From contig CAWDWG010000012.1 of the NCBI GenBank assembly GCA_963805985.1, positions 62,001-126,000 of the forward strand: a DNA stretch of 64,000 nucleotides, in the 5' to 3' direction. This DNA is from Bog-257 sp963805985 (lineage in GTDB: Bacteria > Acidobacteriota > Terriglobia > Terriglobales > Acidobacteriaceae). Numbering within the stretch: the stretch's first letter is position 1; every line of letters begins with the position of its first letter. Of this stretch, positions 1-9,000 are shown piece after piece. The notes under the pieces were generated by a model. The model did not search any database. It was given only the letters and a program-made list of their open reading frames with translations, and was not told where the DNA came from. A program made the position numbers and the translations under genes.

Positions 1-337
1 ATTCGTAGAGAGGCGTCAACACCCAGCCTGAACCGGAGGGCTTCATTTCGAAGACCGTACCGCAGCCGTAAGTTCCCTCATAGTTTTCGCAGCCTGCGAC
101 CCGCAGTCCGCCCGCCGAGGCTGTGCCATAAAGATTCCCTGCGGCATCGATCGTCAAGCCATTCAGAGGGTTGGCGCCGTCCGACCTGCCAGTGAAATTG
201 TGAAGCACGGTGAAGGTCTGAGCGTGAGCGGCTGGGACAATCGCAAAAGCTAACGCCAGAATGGTGAGCGAGAGGAGCCCTATTGTTTTCTGTCGCAAGT
301 TGACGTCGAAAATCGGAACTGCGAGCTGCTGGACCAT
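1..337 (-). CDS. GloVer-type tandem-repeat secreted protein, 3' part outside window
   Basis: The 5' part (112 codons) of a gene that runs off the left edge. It starts with ATG at 335-337, seven bases after a strong GGAGGG ribosome site. The translation has a positively charged start, a hydrophobic stretch and a likely signal-peptidase site after AAHA, followed by QTFTVLHNF and the repeat signature GLTIDAAGNLYGTASAGG. This signature is typical of the choice-of-anchor GloVer tandem-repeat proteins (TIGR03803-like). The complete gene at 59749-60960 has the same architecture, so the two are paralogs. The product is probably an exported beta-rich protein of unknown function. The part visible here covers the signal peptide and the first repeat. 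Confidence 0.85.
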   Translation of the reverse strand, partial: MVQQLAVPIFDVNLRQKTIGLLSLTILALAFAIVPAAHAQTFTVLHNFTGRSDGANPLNGLTIDAAGNLYGTASAGGLRVAGCENYEGTYGCGTVFEMKPSGSGWVLTPLYE

Positions 338-649
338 GATAATTCCCTCCTGCGGCTGGTTTAACGGTTGACAGTAATCACGCGCTGCCGGCGGCACAAC
401 TTAATTTTGGATTACGGTGTAAAGAACTGACGAGAAGGGACTTACTGACCTGGTGAGAAATGATTGGCGCAATCAGCGTTGTCACAAGCGGTCCTACATC
501 GGACGCGCCCCGGCGCGCGTTACTTGTGCTGTGGCGATATTGCGGCTCCTATGAAATGCGGATTTCACAACCGTGAACTTCGGGCGGCTACGACAACCTA
601 ATCCTGACTGCGAGTGGTCGCCCTTCCAGGGACGAATGCCACAACCCAA
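338..649. other. Intergenic region, no gene seen
   Basis: About 310 bases between the GloVer gene and the 3' end of the next gene. No convincing coding frame. It contains a moderately A+T-rich stretch near 395-425, likely part of the upstream control region of the leftward GloVer gene, and a small inverted repeat (TGATTG/CAATCA) at 461-475. No promoter could be assigned with confidence. Confidence 0.5.
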
Positions 650-1261
650 TCAAGGCTCCTCGACCTCGATCGGAGTTGGATCCACCCATGCCCCGAAATG
701 GATTCGTAAAGCCAGGGCCACCGTCAGAAGTATGGCAGAAATTAAAACCAGCCCAAGCCCGTAGGTTGTCTGCCGCTCATTCACTCGGGTTTGATATCGA
801 TAAGCGTCCTGGTAGCTCTGAATCGTAACTCCATCGCGTTTCAGCTCCCATATGTGGTATTCACCCGGTGATCCCTCTGGTACGCCCGCGCGTAAGAACT
901 TGACGCGCGCGGTGACCTGGTCGCCCCATTTCAAGTTCATAATTTGCGGGGAGAGGCTCAAGTCGTCCTCATAAATGACGATAGGGCGACCGTTCGTTTT
1001 GACGAGAATAGATATCACTGGGCTCGAGGATCGGATCAGCTCAGGTGCTTGCAGGACTGATCCGGCGACAACCTGAAGATCGCTTTCCTTGGCCATAGTG
1101 AGCCATCGTGCCAATAGCAGGAGCAGCGCGAGGCCGCCAACCGCCATTGCCATGACGAGAAATACGCAAGGCAATTCGCGCCGGGATATCCCGGGCTTAC
1201 CGTAGCGCCCGATGTAGGGCCGTTGCCCTGGACTAGAAGAGAACGCGTCGAAGATGGGCAT
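650..1261 (-). CDS. Two-TM membrane protein with extracytoplasmic domain, unknown function
   Basis: Encodes about 203 residues from ATG at 1261. The reading frame stays open upstream to 1453, but that extension overlaps the palindrome-bearing intergenic region and lacks a better ribosome site. Residues about 31-53 (VFLVMAMAVGGLALLLLLA) form a membrane helix, a polar domain of roughly 115 residues follows, and a second helix lies at about 172-192, with a short acidic tail. The middle part (VISILVKTNGR, WGDQVTARVKFLRAG) looks like a small beta domain, as in DUF3592-type proteins, but I cannot assign a family. It is a single gene with no operon partner. Confidence 0.6.
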   Translation of the reverse strand: MPIFDAFSSSPGQRPYIGRYGKPGISRRELPCVFLVMAMAVGGLALLLLLARWLTMAKESDLQVVAGSVLQAPELIRSSSPVISILVKTNGRPIVIYEDDLSLSPQIMNLKWGDQVTARVKFLRAGVPEGSPGEYHIWELKRDGVTIQSYQDAYRYQTRVNERQTTYGLGLVLISAILLTVALALRIHFGAWVDPTPIEVEEP

Positions 1262-1481
1262 CTGGCCGGCCTCGTTGCCAGGAATGCCCGGAGTATACAC
1301 GGGCGGCGGTGGGGTCACTCCCCTGATTCCGTTGCGCTTTCGACACTTGTTCGGCCTTGGCCGGAACCTATAATCGAATTGCTCTGGACGAATAACGCCT
1401 CCGCCGGACCGCGTCTCACTTCCGGTGCGCACTTGGACGTGTGCGCCTCGCAAGACGGCTTAAGCATTGGTGGAGGGTGGA

Positions 1482-1610
1482 GCACGCCTTAAGGCGTGCA
1501 GAGATGATTGCCATAAGAAGCGCGCTTTCGCACCTGAGGTCGGGGCTTCTTACCTCAGCGGCTAAGCCGATTCTTGGGTGAAGCTCTAGATTGCACCGCT
1601 GAAGCGGTGC
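1482..1610. repeat. Two REP-like palindromes upstream of the amidase gene
   Basis: GCACGCCTTAAGGCGTGC at 1482-1499 is a perfect palindrome. GCACCGCT-GA-AGCGGTGC at 1593-1610 is a perfect stem followed by CCCACCC. Both resemble the dispersed hairpins found between genes across this window (stem, GA or TA centre, then a CACTACCC or CCCACCC tail). They fill most of the gap between 1262 and 1625. Confidence 0.7.
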
Positions 1611-1625
1611 CCCACCCGAACCATA

Positions 1626-4061
1626 GTGACAATGTTTGAGCTGGCAGTCGCGCTAGTGAGTTCGCGGAACCTGTTTCGCATGGCGATCCCCTTCCCCGGC
1701 GACGGTCGAATCGGACATCCGCGGCCTTCCTCACCCTTTGCTGGCCAAAACGTAACTTCCTCTCCGCGCTGCACTTCGCGACTTCTTGCCTTTGTCAGCC
1801 TCATCGTCCTGCTGGCCGTGAGCGTCGACGCCGCGCCCAGTCCCGCCGCCCGCAAGCAGGAAGCCCGCGAGCAATTCGACAAAGCCGAGCAGATGCGCGA
1901 GTCGCTGAACGGCACGCCCGCCGACCAGCGCACTCGCAAGGATTACCAGCACGTCGCCGACGCCTATCGCAAGGTCTACTACGTCTCGCCCGCGTCGAGT
2001 AAGGCCGACGCCAGCGTGGTCGCGGTTGCCGAAATCCTGGCTGAGGAGGGCCGCCAGTTCCAGCCCGGCGAGAAGGACCTGCGCGCCGCGATCAGCCAGT
2101 ACGAGTTCCTGCGCCGCGAATATCCCGGCAGCAAATACCGATTCCAGGCGCTGTTCACGATCGGCCAGATCTACAAAGAAGATTTGGGCGATGACGATGC
2201 GGCCCGCGACACATTTCAGGACTTTCTGAAGCACTATCCGCGGAACTCACTCGCGCCGGAAGCAAAAGACGCGCTGGCGGAACTGAATCACCCGAAGCCC
2301 GCGCCCAAGCCGGTTGAAGAAGCGCGCAGCGAGAGGTCCAGCTCTCCCGCCGCAGATGCGATTGCCGCCGCGAACCCGCCCGCCGCGCCTGCGACCGGGC
2401 CTGCGACTCCTACCGCGGCTCCCGCCTCGCTGACCACGAAGAAGAAGTCCGGCCTGACCCTGGTGACGGGAATCCGTCACTGGTCGACGCCCGACTACAC
2501 CCGTGTAGCCATTGATCTTGAGGACGAAGTGAAGTATGAAGCCGGACGCGTCCCCGATCCCGATCGCATCTTCTTCGACCTGGCCGACACCAAGCTGGCC
2601 TCGGTGCTGGTGGGCAAGAGCTTCGATGTGCAGGACGGTTTCCTGAAGAAGATTCGCGTGGCGCAGTACCAGCCGGGCGCAACGCGCGTGGTCCTGGAAG
2701 TCGCAGATGTCTCCGACTACTCGGCGTTTCTGTTACCCAACCCGTATCGCCTGATCATCGACATCCACGGCCGCCAGCCGCAATCGCAGACGCTGATTGC
2801 CAAGGCCAACTCGGCGTCGAGCGCGTCGAACGTAGACGGCGCGGTCACCAGCGTCACCAAGGAAAAGTCCTACCGCTCGGTCGAGAAGGCGAATGAAGGG
2901 GACAAGGGTGTGACGACGCCGGTAGCGAGCGCGTCGGCGAAGAAGCCGGGCGCGTCAGCTGACAATGCTGCGACGCCGCCCCCGCCCGCCCTGCCGCCGA
3001 CGACAGCGAGTTCGAAGAAGGCAATGCCGCGCAAGGTGGTGGTCGATGACAACGACGACATCGCCGACGACATCGCGCCACCGACCGAGCACACCACCAA
3101 GACTACGGCTACGAAGCCGAATGATCCACTTTTTGCCGGGCCGAAGGACACCAGTGGTCCTGAGCTGAAGGCGACCGACGAACCGACAACAGCTCCGACA
3201 GCGGTCGCCGTGGCGCCGCGCGCGACCAATTCCAAGACCAAGGATTCCAAGAAGGGTAGCAAGACCGCCTCGACGAATACGCCGACCGGACACGAGGCCG
3301 AACCGACTTCACTAGGCGACCGCAGCCTGACTCGCACGCTGGGATTGAAGATCGGGCGCATCGTAGTCGATGCCGGTCATGGCGGCCACGACACCGGAAC
3401 CATCGGCCCTGACGGCCTGATGGAAAAGGATCTCGTCCTCGACGTGGCGCTACGCCTTGGCCGCCTGCTGGAGACGCGGCTGGGCGCCGACGTCATCTAC
3501 ACCCGCGACGACGATACCTTTATCCCGCTGGAAACGCGGACAGCGATTGCCAATGAGCATCAGGCCGATCTGTTTATCTCAATCCACGCCAACTCCAGCA
3601 GCGATCCTTCGGCGCGCGGCGTCGAGACCTATTACCTCAACTTCACCTCCAATCCCGATGCGCTGGAGGTCGCGGCGCGCGAGAACGCCGTCTCGCAGAA
3701 GTCGATCTTCGAGCTACAGGACCTGGTGAAGAAGATCACGCTGAAAGAAAAGATCGACGAGTCGCGTGAGCTGGCGACCGACGTTCAGGATTGCCTGTAT
3801 TCAGGGCTGGCCGCCAAGCATTCGACGCTGCGCGACCGCGGCGTGAAGAAAGCACCGTTCGTGGTGCTGATCGGCGCCAACATGCCGAGCATTCTGGCCG
3901 AGATCTCCTTTGTCTCGAATCCCACCGACGAAGGCAAGCTGGAAACTCCCGAGTACCGCGAGAAGATTGCCGAGTCGCTGTACAAGGGAATCGCCAAGTA
4001 CGCCGGCGGCCTAAGCGGCGTGAAGGTGGCCACCAAGTTCAATAAAGCGGCGAGCCAGTAG
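1626..4061 (+). CDS. N-acetylmuramoyl-L-alanine amidase with TPR and AMIN domains
   Basis: Cell-wall hydrolase that cleaves the bond between muramic acid and L-alanine in periplasmic peptidoglycan. Order of domains: hydrophobic signal segment (about residues 50-68), a BamD/YbgF-like TPR region (about 75-220), an AMIN domain for envelope targeting (about 280-385, starting near LTLVTGIRHWS), a long Pro/Ala/Thr/Lys-rich linker (about 390-570), and an Amidase_3 catalytic domain (about 578-800). Zinc ligands are visible in VDAGHGGHD, GLMEKDL and SIHANS, and the catalytic Glu in ILAEISF. The start is uncertain: GTG 1626, ATG 1632 and ATG 1680 are in frame and none has a good ribosome site. ATG 1680 gives the shortest leader before the signal segment. 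The N-terminal TPR makes it longer than typical AmiC. Confidence 0.93.
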   Translation: MTMFELAVALVSSRNLFRMAIPFPGDGRIGHPRPSSPFAGQNVTSSPRCTSRLLAFVSLIVLLAVSVDAAPSPAARKQEAREQFDKAEQMRESLNGTPADQRTRKDYQHVADAYRKVYYVSPASSKADASVVAVAEILAEEGRQFQPGEKDLRAAISQYEFLRREYPGSKYRFQALFTIGQIYKEDLGDDDAARDTFQDFLKHYPRNSLAPEAKDALAELNHPKPAPKPVEEARSERSSSPAADAIAAANPPAAPATGPATPTAAPASLTTKKKSGLTLVTGIRHWSTPDYTRVAIDLEDEVKYEAGRVPDPDRIFFDLADTKLASVLVGKSFDVQDGFLKKIRVAQYQPGATRVVLEVADVSDYSAFLLPNPYRLIIDIHGRQPQSQTLIAKANSASSASNVDGAVTSVTKEKSYRSVEKANEGDKGVTTPVASASAKKPGASADNAATPPPPALPPTTASSKKAMPRKVVVDDNDDIADDIAPPTEHTTKTTATKPNDPLFAGPKDTSGPELKATDEPTTAPTAVAVAPRATNSKTKDSKKGSKTASTNTPTGHEAEPTSLGDRSLTRTLGLKIGRIVVDAGHGGHDTGTIGPDGLMEKDLVLDVALRLGRLLETRLGADVIYTRDDDTFIPLETRTAIANEHQADLFISIHANSSSDPSARGVETYYLNFTSNPDALEVAARENAVSQKSIFELQDLVKKITLKEKIDESRELATDVQDCLYSGLAAKHSTLRDRGVKKAPFVVLIGANMPSILAEISFVSNPTDEGKLETPEYREKIAESLYKGIAKYAGGLSGVKVATKFNKAASQ

Positions 4062-4062
4062 T

Positions 4063-4128
4063 AGCCGTGAGCTATGAGCCATGGGTTGTGAGCTCAAGTC
4101 CATACCCCGAGGCTCACAGCTCACGGCT
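4063..4128. repeat. 18-bp inverted repeat / stutter sequence after the amidase
   Basis: AGCCGTGAGCTATGAGCC (4063-4080) is the reverse complement, with one mismatch, of 4111-4128; the loop is 30 bases and itself contains more GTGAGC words. It starts directly after the amidase stop codon and could act as a transcription terminator, but there is no T-tract. It belongs to the window's family of low-complexity 'stutter' repeats. Confidence 0.65.
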
Positions 4129-4204
4129 TGCTTCTCTTCCTGGAAACTTTGTCCCGCCCGCAGTAGTCTAATGATGACAGGTAACTCCTTTGTCTTGCTG
4201 TTTC

Positions 4205-5260
4205 ATGAAGCGCTTTCTTCTTCTTGCGGCCGCTTGCCTGTGGCTCGGAGCTCTGGCAGTTGCGGTTGATAACTCCTCGTTTCTGCCGAAGTCGTTCGCC
4301 GGATGGACGCAAACCGGCCAGCCTCAGGTCACGACTGACGCCGCGCAAGCCGATGCCGCCTATCCCGCTGTCCTGAAGGAGTACGGCTTCTCCGATGCGG
4401 AGACGGCTACGTATACCCGCGATGATGGCCGCAAGCTGACCATCAAAGCCGCGCGCTTCGCCGACGCCACCGGCGCTTACGGCGCCTTCACGTTCTATCG
4501 GCAGCCGATGATGAGAACCGAGGAGATCGGAACCAAGGCCGCCTCCGCCGACAATCGCGTGCTTTTCTTCCGCAGCAACGTCCTGGTGGAGGCGAACTTC
4601 GACCGCATCAGCGCCATGTCGGCCAGCGAACTGCGCGATCTGGCCGCGATGCTGCCAGCGGTGAAAGGTGGGGCCGACAATCTGCCCAACCTGCCTGAAT
4701 ATCTGCCCAAGAAAGATGCGGTCGAGAATTCTGCCAAGTACGTTCTGGGGCCTCAGGCCTTAGTGGCGGCGAAGTTCCCGCTCACGGCCGAGCAGGTCAA
4801 CTTCGCCATCCAACCCGAGGTGCTGATGCAGGATTACACCTCGAAGAGCGGCGACTTGACCTTGACCTTGATCGCCTATCCCACGCCGCAGATGGCGGGT
4901 GAGCGCTTCCGCGCATTGCAAGGCGCGCAGAAGGGCGCGGGTAATTTTCTCGAGCGGCGAACCGGTCCGATACTCGAAGTAGTCAGCGGTGCGATCGGCA
5001 GCAGCGAAGCGCGCGATCTTTTGAACTCGGTGAACTATGAAGCCGAAGTCACGTGGAGCGAAGCGACGAGCCTGAGCCCGCGCAACAACATCGGCAACTT
5101 GATCGTCGCAGTCTTCGCTTTGATTGGAATCATTCTGCTGATCTCGCTCATCTTCGGAGTTTTTTTTGGCGGCCTTCGCATCATGATGAAGCGGTTCTTC
5201 CCGGATAAGTTTTTCGACCGTCCCGAGGAGACGGAGATCATCCAGCTTCATCTGAAATAG
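4205..5260 (+). CDS. DUF6599-like membrane-anchored exported protein
   Basis: A 351-residue protein if translation starts at the ATG at 4205 (MKRFLLLAAACLW), which gives a clean signal peptide ending near AVAV; an ATG five codons upstream is in frame but less likely. The body contains FLPKSFAGWT, TYTRDDGRKLTIKAARFADATGAYGAF and further segments typical of DUF6599, a family best represented in Acidobacteria. A C-terminal helix (about IVAVFALIGIILLISLIFG) is followed by a basic cytoplasmic tail, so the main domain is probably extracytoplasmic. No enzymatic motif is visible. It lies just downstream of the amidase on the same strand, but an inverted repeat separates them. Function unknown. Confidence 0.8.
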   Translation: MKRFLLLAAACLWLGALAVAVDNSSFLPKSFAGWTQTGQPQVTTDAAQADAAYPAVLKEYGFSDAETATYTRDDGRKLTIKAARFADATGAYGAFTFYRQPMMRTEEIGTKAASADNRVLFFRSNVLVEANFDRISAMSASELRDLAAMLPAVKGGADNLPNLPEYLPKKDAVENSAKYVLGPQALVAAKFPLTAEQVNFAIQPEVLMQDYTSKSGDLTLTLIAYPTPQMAGERFRALQGAQKGAGNFLERRTGPILEVVSGAIGSSEARDLLNSVNYEAEVTWSEATSLSPRNNIGNLIVAVFALIGIILLISLIFGVFFGGLRIMMKRFFPDKFFDRPEETEIIQLHLK

Positions 5261-5400
5261 CCTGGCGAACGCTAACCACTACTTTTTCAGTCACTTAGGT
5301 GAGATTTGCCCGATTTGAACAAAACTCGGCCTCTTCTCTACCATTTTCTGAATTTCTTGTAAATGATTGAAAATACAGTGATTTAAGTCACGAAAATTCC

Positions 5401-5429
5401 TTGACACGCACTTTCCGGAACCCTAGTAT
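5401..5429 (+). promoter_or_regulatory. Sigma-70-type promoter of a candidate small RNA
   Basis: A perfect -35 box TTGACA (5401-5406), a 17-base spacer and the -10 box TAGTAT (5424-5429), preceded by about 110 bases that are much richer in A+T than the rest of the window (UP-element-like). No open reading frame follows; a terminator begins 60 bases further on. Confidence 0.6.
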
Positions 5430-5435
5430 TTGATC

Positions 5436-5520
5436 CAGAAAGTTTTGACGGTCTAGCCTCCGTTGGAACTATTCTCCCTTGAAGAAGAGGCCGCCCAGTT
5501 GCCGGGTGGCCTTTTCGTTT
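5436..5520 (+). ncRNA. Candidate small RNA of about 80 nt, unknown family
   Basis: Predicted from signals only: a good promoter ends at 5429 and an intrinsic terminator lies at 5489-5520, leaving a transcript of about 75-85 nt. It contains a small 5' hairpin (ACGG/CCGT around 5448-5465), an unpaired CU-rich stretch (ACTATTCTCCCTTGAAG) and the GC-rich terminator stem. It does not encode a plausible peptide and no gene follows on this strand for several kilobases, so it is not a leader. I do not recognise an Rfam family. An Hfq-like protein is encoded at 55915-56319. Confidence 0.45.
5489..5520 (+). terminator. Intrinsic terminator of the candidate small RNA
   Basis: GGCCGCCC (5489-5496), a 7-base loop and GGGTGGCC (5504-5511), giving an 8-bp stem with one G-U pair, followed directly by TTTTCGTTT. 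Confidence 0.7.
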
Positions 5521-5680
5521 GCGCGTTGTGGGAAACGGTGCGCTGTTGTGGAAAAAGAAAAGCATTTCACCACAGAGGACACGGAGCGCACTGAGATTTT
5601 CGACTCACAGTCTGTCTCGACCCGTCGACGTGCGAGTTAGTGCGAGCAACGTGACCGCTCTCGACCAGAATCCTCATACT

Positions 5681-5911
5681 TCACGGCAATTGTTCTCGGA
5701 GCTTATGCACTAGGTCCGAGCTCACCCGAGGCGATCCCTTGCGTGCCTTGAGGAGCGGCACGCCATTTCGAAACCTGCCCTTCGATTCCGCCGGCGACAG
5801 CGCGCGCCTGGCTAGAGAGGAGATCACCTCGCCGACCGATCGATTTTCCATCGCCGCCATTTCTTTGGCGGCACTCAACACATCATCGTCGATTACGAGA
5901 GTTGTACGCAT
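5681..5911 (-). CDS. VapB-like ribbon-helix-helix antitoxin, apparently without its toxin
   Basis: A 76-residue protein. Its start MRTTLVIDDDVLSAAKEMA followed by RSVGEVISSLARRAL fits ribbon-helix-helix antitoxins of VapB type, and a basic C-terminal part (KARKGSP) leads to SSDLVHKLREQLP. The ATG at 5911 is preferred over one seven codons upstream because the family begins with the RTTL.IDDDV strand. A toxin gene would be expected to start at or just after the stop at 5681. Only a short frame begins there (MRILVESGHVARTNSHVDG) before it stops inside the flanking repeat, so the PIN-domain toxin is probably lost. Confidence 0.7.
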   Translation of the reverse strand: MRTTLVIDDDVLSAAKEMAAMENRSVGEVISSLARRALSPAESKGRFRNGVPLLKARKGSPRVSSDLVHKLREQLP

Positions 5912-5927
5912 AAGGGTCACTTCACAA

Positions 5928-5947
5928 TGCATCCTACATCGGATGCA
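5928..5947. promoter_or_regulatory. Inverted repeat, likely autoregulatory operator of the antitoxin
   Basis: TGCATCC (5928-5934), six bases, then GGATGCA (5941-5947), located 17-36 bases upstream of the antitoxin start. Antitoxins of this type normally repress their own promoter through such a palindrome. Confidence 0.5.
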
Positions 5948-6069
5948 CCAGCCCGCACCGATCCATTCCTTAATCTTTTCAGTGCTCTCTGTGTCCTCTG
6001 TGGTGAATACCGCCCTTTCGCGTTAGTTAGGGCTTCGCGCTCAGCCTACTTGAAGTTTTCCGGTACTGA

Positions 6070-9000
6070 CTACTGACCACCGATCTTCCCCAGTTCCTCC
6101 GTCTCAAACTCCTTCCAATTCTCAATCACCGTGCTGGTTGTCTCGTGAAGCTTCGGCACTGCTTCTGCTGCCTGCGTGGTAGGCGCCGCGTCTACCTCCT
6201 GCAGCGTCGTCAGCAGTTGCAGCAGCGAATCCCGCGTACCCGTCAGGCTTTCGGTATGCGGTCCGCGTCGCCGCCTGCGCTCGCCGCCGGCAACCGCATC
6301 CAGTTTCTGGCTGAGCTCGTCCAGCTTGGCCGTCTCGGCGCCGGTCGCCTTCGCGCGCAGCGCTTTCAGTTGGGCGCGAGCAGCATCCGCTTTTTCCACC
6401 ACCGGCTGCAATGCCAGCAAGTCCTCATACACCACCCATGACGCGTCAAATTGCTTCTGCAAGTCCTCTTGCGAGGTTGTCACCCGCGGATCCATCGCGA
6501 TCGTGAAGGGCACGCCATACTTCCGCCCGTCCACCTTAAGGATCAGGCTGTACCACCCCGGCATGATCCAGGGGGAAGTTGCCTGCGGCGCCGTCTCTCC
6601 TGGCACGGCTGCAATCGGATACTCAGGCTTGATGCCCGGCACCGGCGCCCAATGCAGGTCCATAACAAAGCGATGGAATCCAGCCGCCGTCGACAACTGC
6701 TGCTGCGGCCTCACCCAATACGAGGGAATCCCCAGCTCGGGATCGGCAGGCGGCACCGGGTCGGCGCTCGAGATGCGCTTCTGCAAGACGCCCTTGCTGG
6801 TCCTGATCTCCAACGTTATCGGCGCAATCGCCGGCGTACTCAGGTAGTAATCGACGATGGCGCCATCCGGCGGATTCTGTCCCGCGGGCGTATCCGGTGG
6901 CAAGGGCGTGTCGGTGTTACTGTTCCAGTGAATGCGCAGCGCCGGCTCGGCAGCGAACAAGAATGCTCGCTCAGAGAGCACTCTCGGTTCCAGCTGACGC
7001 AGAGGCGTGATGTCGTCCAGGATCCAGAAGCCGCGCCCGTGCGTCGCCACAGCCAAGTCGTCGTCTTTGATCAGCAGGTCGCGAATCGACGTCGCCGGCA
7101 TGTTGAGCCGCAACGACTCCCAATGATCGCCATCGTCGAACGAGACATAGACCGCTCGTTCCGTTCCGGCAAACAGCAACCCGATGCGTCGCGTATCTTC
7201 GCGCACCGAGTTCACATTCTCGTCCACTGGAATGCCGCTGATGATCTCGGTCCAGGTTTTGCCTCCATCGCGCGTGCGATAAATGTGCGGATGAAGATCA
7301 TCCAGTCGCAACGTGTTGACCGCTGCATAGGCCGTCTTCGGGTCGGTGTGGCTGGCCTCGATCACGGAAACCTTCTGCCACGCCGACAACTGCGGCGGGG
7401 TGACGTTGTTCCAGTTCACGCCGCCGTCGGTGGTTACCCAGATCAGTCCGTCGTCCGTGCCTGCCCACATCAGCTTCGGATCGACCGTGGAAAGCGCGAG
7501 CGCGTAGATAACGCCGCGCTGTTTTGGCTGGGCCGTTGGCTCGGAGCGGTAGATGCCCACCGAAGCGGGAATGTCGAAGCTCTTGCGGGTCAGGTCCGGG
7601 CTGACTTGCTTCCAGCTTTTGCCACCGTCGGATGTCGCCCATAGCGTGTTCGCCGCGAAATACATCAGCTTCGTGTCATACGGTGAGAACGCGATCGGCT
7701 GCGTGCGGATCACGCGAAAATCCGGTCCGCCCAGCGGCATCGGCAGGATATTCTGCGCCTGCGCGGTTCGGCGATCGTAGCGCGTCAGCTTGCCGCCGAT
7801 CACGATGTCGGGGTTGGTCGGATCGGGTACAACGTAGCCGTATTCCTCCGCGCCAACTGGATGCCAGTCGCGAAAGGTGATCTCGCCGTCGTTGCCGCGG
7901 CTTGAAATGCACACCGAGCCGCTCTCCTGCTGCCCGCTGCAAAGCCGGTAAGGAAAGGCGTTGTCGGCATTGACGTGATACAGCTGCGCCGTCGGCTGGT
8001 TATACCAGGAGCTCCAGGTCTGCCCGCCATTCACGCTGATAATCGCTCCCTGGTCGCTAGCCAGCGCAATAATGCTGGGATCGTTAGGGTTGATCCAGAT
8101 ATTCTGGTAATCGTCGCCGCCCGGTGCGCCGCGGAAGCCAGTCCACGTCTTGCCGCCGTCTGTCGACTTCCACGTCACGGTGCTGGTGACATAAACCACG
8201 TCGGGATTTTTCGGATCGATCGCCGGAACCGGCAAGTCTCCGCCGCCAATGCGATTTTTCGGCCGTGAGTCCGTCGTGACCGTCGACCATGACGCGCCGG
8301 CGTCCTCCGAGCGATAAAGCTCGGCGCCGCTCTTGGTAGCAACCACAGCCAACAGCCGCTTATGACTGCTGGCGGAGATCGTCACATAGGCTTGAACAAT
8401 GTCCGTCGGCAATCCACCGGCAAGCTGCTTCCACTCCTTGCCACCATCGGTCGACTTGAAGATGCCGCCACCCGTGCCGTTGAAATCGCCGTTCTCCCAC
8501 GGCCCTTCACGCGCCTGCCACAACGTGGCATAAACGATCTTGGGGTCAGCCGGATCGATCTCCACATCGCTGCCGCCGACGTTTTCGTCCTTGTAGAGAA
8601 CCTTCTCGAAGCTCTGCCCGCCGTCGGTTGAGCGGTAAATCCCGCGCTCCGCGTTCGGCCCATAAGGATGCCCGGCCACGGCTGCGAACAGCCGATTCGG
8701 ATTCTTCGGATCGACGGCGATCTTCGGAATCTGCTGCCCATCGCGCAGCCCCAGGTGCGTCCACGTCGCACCCGCATCTGTCGACTTGTAAATTCCGTCG
8801 CCCACCGACAAGTCCGGCCGGTGCAAGCCTTCGCCGCTTCCGACATAAACAATGTTGGGATCCGACGGCGCAACCGCGACCGCGCCAATCGATCCCGTCG
8901 GCTGCTGGTCAAACAAAGGCTTCCAGGTGCGGCCATAGTCGGTCGTCTTCCACACGCCGCCGTTCACAACGCCGATGTAGAAAACGTTAGGCTGGCTGGG

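Larger units (their letters stand above)
5565..6009. mobile_element. Segment bounded by inverted TTCACCACAGAG repeats, carrying an antitoxin gene
   Basis: The left end (5565-5594, TTTCACCACAGAGGACACGG...) and the right end (5978-6009, reverse orientation) match over about 30 bases with very few mismatches, with TTCACCACAGAG outermost at both ends and CACTGA inside. Between them lie an antitoxin gene, its likely operator and degraded sequence. A second pair of the same repeats in the same orientation bounds a segment of similar size at 37820-38240. No transposase is present, so this is either a non-autonomous element or two independent insertions of a short repeat. Confidence 0.5.

Noticed and set aside
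1223..1492. 89-codon frame on the plus strand
   Set aside because: Overlaps the start of the opposite gene and the palindromic repeat; no ribosome site and no domain.
6451..7644. 397-codon open frame on the plus strand
   Set aside because: Antisense to the first beta-propeller gene; shadow composition.
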